Below, in pieces: positions 60,507-64,000 of a DNA stretch of 64,000 nt; position 1 is the first letter of the stretch; each line of letters opens with the position of its first letter. Below the pieces are notes generated by a model. It did no database searches and had not been told where the DNA came from. It saw nothing but the letters and a program-made list of their open reading frames with translations. Made by a program: the position numbers and the translations under genes. The DNA lies in NCBI GenBank assembly GCA_902764825.1, contig CACWXL010000012.1, forward strand, positions 1-64,000, written 5' to 3'. This DNA is from Oscillospiraceae bacterium (GTDB taxonomy: Bacteria > Bacillota > Clostridia > Saccharofermentanales > Saccharofermentanaceae).

Positions 60507-63428
60507 ATGAAAGAGCTCTCAAGTCTTGATGGCAGGTCTTCGAAAAAGACATCAGTCAAACCCTCACTAAAGTCCTCTTCAAAAAGCAGCGGGGAGACAG
60601 ATATTCGCCCGTTGTATGCTTTTTTCGCGACATTGGTCCTTTATATAGCGGCAATACTGTTATGCAACAAATATCCTTTGGGTGAATATTCATTTCTGCA
60701 AAGTGACTTAAAGGCCCAGTATGCGCCTTTTCTGGCACTTTTAAGAAGCAAGATCACCGAGCTCGGAACTGTGCCTCAGGGGCACCTCATACAGTACATT
60801 TCGTATTCATTCAAGCTCGGACTCGGCAAGAACTTTATAGGTACGTTCGGTTATTATCTTGCGAGCCCTTTTAACCTGATCTATCTGCTTATCGAAGAAT
60901 CGCAGATCGACACTGCGGTCCTTGTGATAGTTACGCTCAAGCTCAGCCTTTCTGCTGCTTTCATGTCCATGTTCCTCGGTTCGAGGACTGAAGACAGGAA
61001 GACATTCTGGCCGGTCCTTCTGGGGATCATGTATGCATTCTCGCTCTATTCACAGGCATTCATCTTCCAGATCATGTGGCTTGACGGATACATGCTCCTT
61101 CCTCTGATCCTTTTCTTCACGGAGAAGTTCATAAAGAAGCAGAATTATGCGGGACTTGTCATAACACTTCTGGTCCTGTTCATTTCGAATTATTACATTG
61201 CATATATGGCCGGCATCGCCTGCTTCCTCTATCTTGTCATCAGACTTTTCGAAGAGAAGGTGCCGATCAAAAAATCACTCGGAATCTGCGTCAGATATGG
61301 CCTGACAGCAGGTTTTACGGGGCTTATCACAGCCGTAATGCTGGTGCCCGTCGGACTAGATACGATAAGAAACGCCGACCAGACGATCTCGAGCAGGGGA
61401 AGCGAAGCTCTCACATATACGCCCCTTACGTTCATCCACATGATGATCCTGGGCGAACCGAGGGATTTCTCTGATGTGCTGCCGAGCAATTATCCGTTCC
61501 TTTTCGTATGTCTTCTGGTAACGCTTTTGCTCCTGATCTATTTCATCAGCCCGGTATTTAAGGGAAGAGAGAGAAAGATCCACGCTTTCTGCGTTCTCGG
61601 AGCATTCCTGTCGACTGCCGTTTATCCTCTGGATAAGGCATGGCAGGTCTTCGACGATCCTAACTGGTTCTGGCACAGACATGCATTTGTATTCCTGCCT
61701 TTGTTCCTGATCATCTCGATGAAGGTGCTTTTCAAGGTCAAGGAACTTGCCAGAAAAGACATCATCAAGGCAGTTCTTGTCATATATCTCTTTGTCGTCA
61801 TCGATTACTCGTTCGGAGAGATAAAGGGACATTCTGATGCCGTGATCTATAACGTGCTCCTCGCAGCAGCTTACGCACTTTTCCTGATGGGATTCGGCAT
61901 TAAGAACTGGCACGAGCAGCTTAAGGACATGCCTAAGCTCTTAGCACCCCTTATGTCGCTGTTCGTTGTTTTCGAAGCCATCTTCGCAGGACCGATGCTC
62001 AGCAACGGCATAGAGTCGATGACTCTGTTCGGAGGCCCTGCTTCGGAATACAGCCAGTCGATCGTTGCAGAGCAGGAATTCGGTAAATATGCGAAGGCGC
62101 GCGGTGCAATGACAGGTGCTTTCAGAGCCGAGAATGAGAAGGCACCGGAATTTACGACCAAGTTCTATTGTGAAGAAGGCGAAGCGTTCTACGGCAACTA
62201 CAACGGCCTGTCGTTCTTCAATTCTAATTCAAACAAGAAGATGCAGCGCTTCATGAAGCAGCTCGGAATGCAGACGAACTACAATTACTTTGCGGTCGGA
62301 CATACATTTGCCTGCCCGTCGGTCGACAGTTTCTTCTCGATCGGCTCGATATCGACAAGACGCAATCTGTCTCTTTACCGTCTTGAAGGCAAGGATTCCT
62401 ACGGATCCGGAATGTATTTCTATGCCAATGACGACGTGCTCCCGCTTGCATTTGCAGCAGATAAGGGTGCCATGGAATTCGATTACTACAAGCTCGAAAA
62501 GGATGCGTCGGAGAAGAACTACTATAAGTTCCAGAATGAGTGGTACCGCTCATTGTTCCCTGAAGCATTCACCGAGGATTTCTTTAAGGATATCGACACG
62601 AGCGTTATCGGAGAGCCCAAGATCACTAACGGTGTCTTCTTCAATCTCAAAGATTACATGACAAGAGAAGAGTTCCTTACCAAGGGCACTTCAAATGAGA
62701 AGAAGGACAAATCAAAGGGCGCCCAGGATCCTCTTGGTCTGGAGTCCACGGTCGAAAGTCAGCTCAATGACAACATCACGACCATTCAGAGGACCAATGA
62801 GAAGCTTCCTATCGCGATCGAGTATGAATTCAAGGCTCCTTCCACGGATGAGATCTACGGTTCAATTGTTTCCGGAAGGATCCTCGATTATACCGAGATC
62901 TATGTAAACGGCATAAGGATCACGGACTTCTCGTCGAATACTTACTATTCCCAGATATTCAGAGTCGGAAGCTTTGATGAAGGTGAGACCGTCAAGGTAT
63001 CTTTCCTTTGCAAGGATTCGAAATGGTCATTCCTGAACGTCAGGTTCGCAACTTTTGACAGCGCCGCATTCTCCGCCCAGTTTGCAAATGTCGACAGATC
63101 GAAGGTAAGCGCCGATCTTGTCTCCGACGGATATGCAAAGTTCAGTGTAAAAGACCTGGATCAGAATGAGACCGTTATCACCACGATCCCTGCCGAGGAC
63201 GGCTGGCAGCTCCTCATCGACGGCGCACCTGCCGAATACAAGGTATATCAGAATGCGTTCATCGCATTTGATGCTCCTTCGGGAAGCCATACGGCAGAAC
63301 TTGTGTTTACTGCACCGGGACTTAAGGGCGGTGCATTGGTAAGCTGCGCCGGGATAGTGCTCCTGGCTGCCTTCGTCGTCATCGACAAAAACCGCCAGAA
63401 AATGAAAGAAAAACAAAATCAAAACTAG
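60507..63428 (+). CDS. YfhO-like membrane glycosyltransferase
   Basis: This 973-residue membrane protein has a Ser/Lys-rich cytoplasmic N-terminus, about 12-13 membrane helices and a large extracellular region (about residues 500-940) followed by a final helix (LVSCAGIVLLAAFVVID). It shows YfhO family landmarks: YPLGEYSFLQSDLKAQYAPF near the first loop, FISNYYIAYMAGIACFLYL, DPNWFWHRHAFVFLPLFLI, and the beta-rich end ETVITTIPAEDGWQLLIDG. In B. subtilis YfhO moves GlcNAc from a lipid carrier onto lipoteichoic acid with CsbB. The target polymer here is unknown. ATG at 60507 follows AAAGGGCGG; the upstream GTG is less likely. Confidence 0.88.
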   Translation: MKELSSLDGRSSKKTSVKPSLKSSSKSSGETDIRPLYAFFATLVLYIAAILLCNKYPLGEYSFLQSDLKAQYAPFLALLRSKITELGTVPQGHLIQYISYSFKLGLGKNFIGTFGYYLASPFNLIYLLIEESQIDTAVLVIVTLKLSLSAAFMSMFLGSRTEDRKTFWPVLLGIMYAFSLYSQAFIFQIMWLDGYMLLPLILFFTEKFIKKQNYAGLVITLLVLFISNYYIAYMAGIACFLYLVIRLFEEKVPIKKSLGICVRYGLTAGFTGLITAVMLVPVGLDTIRNADQTISSRGSEALTYTPLTFIHMMILGEPRDFSDVLPSNYPFLFVCLLVTLLLLIYFISPVFKGRERKIHAFCVLGAFLSTAVYPLDKAWQVFDDPNWFWHRHAFVFLPLFLIISMKVLFKVKELARKDIIKAVLVIYLFVVIDYSFGEIKGHSDAVIYNVLLAAAYALFLMGFGIKNWHEQLKDMPKLLAPLMSLFVVFEAIFAGPMLSNGIESMTLFGGPASEYSQSIVAEQEFGKYAKARGAMTGAFRAENEKAPEFTTKFYCEEGEAFYGNYNGLSFFNSNSNKKMQRFMKQLGMQTNYNYFAVGHTFACPSVDSFFSIGSISTRRNLSLYRLEGKDSYGSGMYFYANDDVLPLAFAADKGAMEFDYYKLEKDASEKNYYKFQNEWYRSLFPEAFTEDFFKDIDTSVIGEPKITNGVFFNLKDYMTREEFLTKGTSNEKKDKSKGAQDPLGLESTVESQLNDNITTIQRTNEKLPIAIEYEFKAPSTDEIYGSIVSGRILDYTEIYVNGIRITDFSSNTYYSQIFRVGSFDEGETVKVSFLCKDSKWSFLNVRFATFDSAAFSAQFANVDRSKVSADLVSDGYAKFSVKDLDQNETVITTIPAEDGWQLLIDGAPAEYKVYQNAFIAFDAPSGSHTAELVFTAPGLKGGALVSCAGIVLLAAFVVIDKNRQKMKEKQNQN

Positions 63429-63466
63429 TATCTTAATAATGAATCAGTGCGTGGGAGGTTTGAATC

Positions 63467-64000
63467 ATGGATTTTATGAAAGCTTATGAATTATGGTCAA
63501 CGGATCCTTTTTTCGATGAGGGCACAAGAAATGAACTTATCGCGATCAAGGATGACACAAAAGAGATCGAAGACAGATTCTACAGAGATCTCGAGTTCGG
63601 TACTGCAGGCTTAAGAGGCGTGCTCGGTGCCGGAACAAACAGAATGAACGTCTATACGGTAGCCAAGGCTTCCGAGGGTCTTGCGAAATACATCCTTTCC
63701 GAGGGTGAAGAGGCAATCAGGAGAGGTGTGGTCATTTCTTATGACTCCAGACACTTCTCTCCGGAGTTTGCTCAGATCACGGCTCAGGTCCTTGCTGCAA
63801 ACGGAATCCCGTCAAAGCTTTCCGACGAGTTAAGACCGGTTCCTGTTCTTTCTTACTCGGTAAGATATTTCAAGGCATTTGCAGGCGTCATGATCACCGC
63901 TTCCCACAATCCGTCAAAGTATAACGGATACAAGGTCTACGGTGAGGACGGCGGACAGGTACCGCCTGAAGCAGCCGATGCAGTCCTTTCCAACATCGAA
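63467..64000 (+). CDS. Phosphoglucomutase/phosphomannomutase, N-terminal part cut by the window end
   Basis: The first 178 residues are visible and the frame is open to the last base. They match alpha-D-phosphohexomutases of the PgcA type: FYRDLEFGTAGLRGVLGAG, ISYDSRHFSPEFA, and the phosphoserine loop MITASHNPSKYNGYKVYG. The enzyme interconverts glucose-1-phosphate and glucose-6-phosphate, linking phosphorolysis products and UDP-glucose precursors to glycolysis. GGGAGGTTTGAATC precedes the ATG, 38 nt after the YfhO-like gene. Confidence 0.93.
   Translation, partial: MDFMKAYELWSTDPFFDEGTRNELIAIKDDTKEIEDRFYRDLEFGTAGLRGVLGAGTNRMNVYTVAKASEGLAKYILSEGEEAIRRGVVISYDSRHFSPEFAQITAQVLAANGIPSKLSDELRPVPVLSYSVRYFKAFAGVMITASHNPSKYNGYKVYGEDGGQVPPEAADAVLSNIE

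Overview
The window looks like the chromosome of an anaerobic Bacillota bacterium, probably class Clostridia. The evidence is HPr kinase/phosphorylase, RapZ/WhiA, TrkA/TrkH, an ECF energizing module next to the alpha ribosomal operon, many AGGAGG-type ribosome binding sites, TTG/GTG starts, and a cellobiose/cellodextrin phosphorylase pair very like that of cellulolytic clostridia. A Saccharofermentans-like or rumen/gut lineage would fit, but I cannot place it more precisely. No rRNA, tRNA or CRISPR array was recognised.

Layout. 1-0.5 kb: the 3' end of an IS200/IS605-type tnpB. 0.5-4.1 kb: a membrane protein with an M50-like motif pattern lacking the metal site, a Na/Pi cotransporter with PhoU domain, and TrmL. 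4.1-8.1 kb (minus): two zinc-ribbon/low-complexity/membrane paralogues and a polar amino acid ABC transporter whose binding protein appears circularly permuted. 8.2-13.3 kb: a saccharopine dehydrogenase-like protein, a PAS-GGDEF diguanylate cyclase, a small membrane protein, a DeoB-DeoC fusion enzyme and a small lipoprotein. 13.3-19.4 kb: a DEAD-box helicase, then a minus-strand operon of two G3E GTPases (one with a large His/Asp loop, one fused to a YcgQ-like domain) followed by TrkA and TrkH. 19.5-26.4 kb: DusB, a membrane protein, a D-2-hydroxyacid dehydrogenase, a divergent CbiG-like protein and two lipoproteins, one a sugar-type binding protein. 26.6-32.2 kb: a frame-broken cellobiose phosphorylase and an intact cellodextrin phosphorylase. 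32.2-35.8 kb: hprK-murB-rapZ-whiA, without yvcK between rapZ and whiA. 36-43.1 kb: a PQQ-like beta-propeller protein, small proteins, a uridine kinase-like protein, MetA, NAD(P)H-hydrate dehydratase and alanine racemase. 43.2-54.2 kb: secY-adk-map-infA, then rpmJ-rpsM-rpsK-rpsD-rpoA-rplQ, a fused double-ATPase EcfA, EcfT, a ROK glucokinase and TruA. 54.2-64 kb: NfeD and SPFH proteins, nicotinate phosphoribosyltransferase, cyclophilin, a polytopic membrane protein, a CsbB-like GT2 enzyme divergent from a YfhO-like protein, and the start of a phosphoglucomutase.

How the genes fit together. Cellodextrin uptake (lipoprotein), phosphorolysis, glucokinase and phosphoglucomutase form a plausible route from cello-oligosaccharides to glucose-6-phosphate, with HprK as the carbon-status sensor. 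The DeoB-DeoC fusion joins two consecutive steps of deoxynucleoside breakdown. The GT2/YfhO pair suggests glycosylation of a cell-surface polymer.

The most unusual items are the circularly permuted solute-binding protein, the DeoB-DeoC fusion, the two-G3E/Trk operon, the orphan CbiG-like protein, the 224-nt rpmJ-rpsM spacer, and several strong intergenic inverted repeats. All calls come from reading the sequence; no database search was run.
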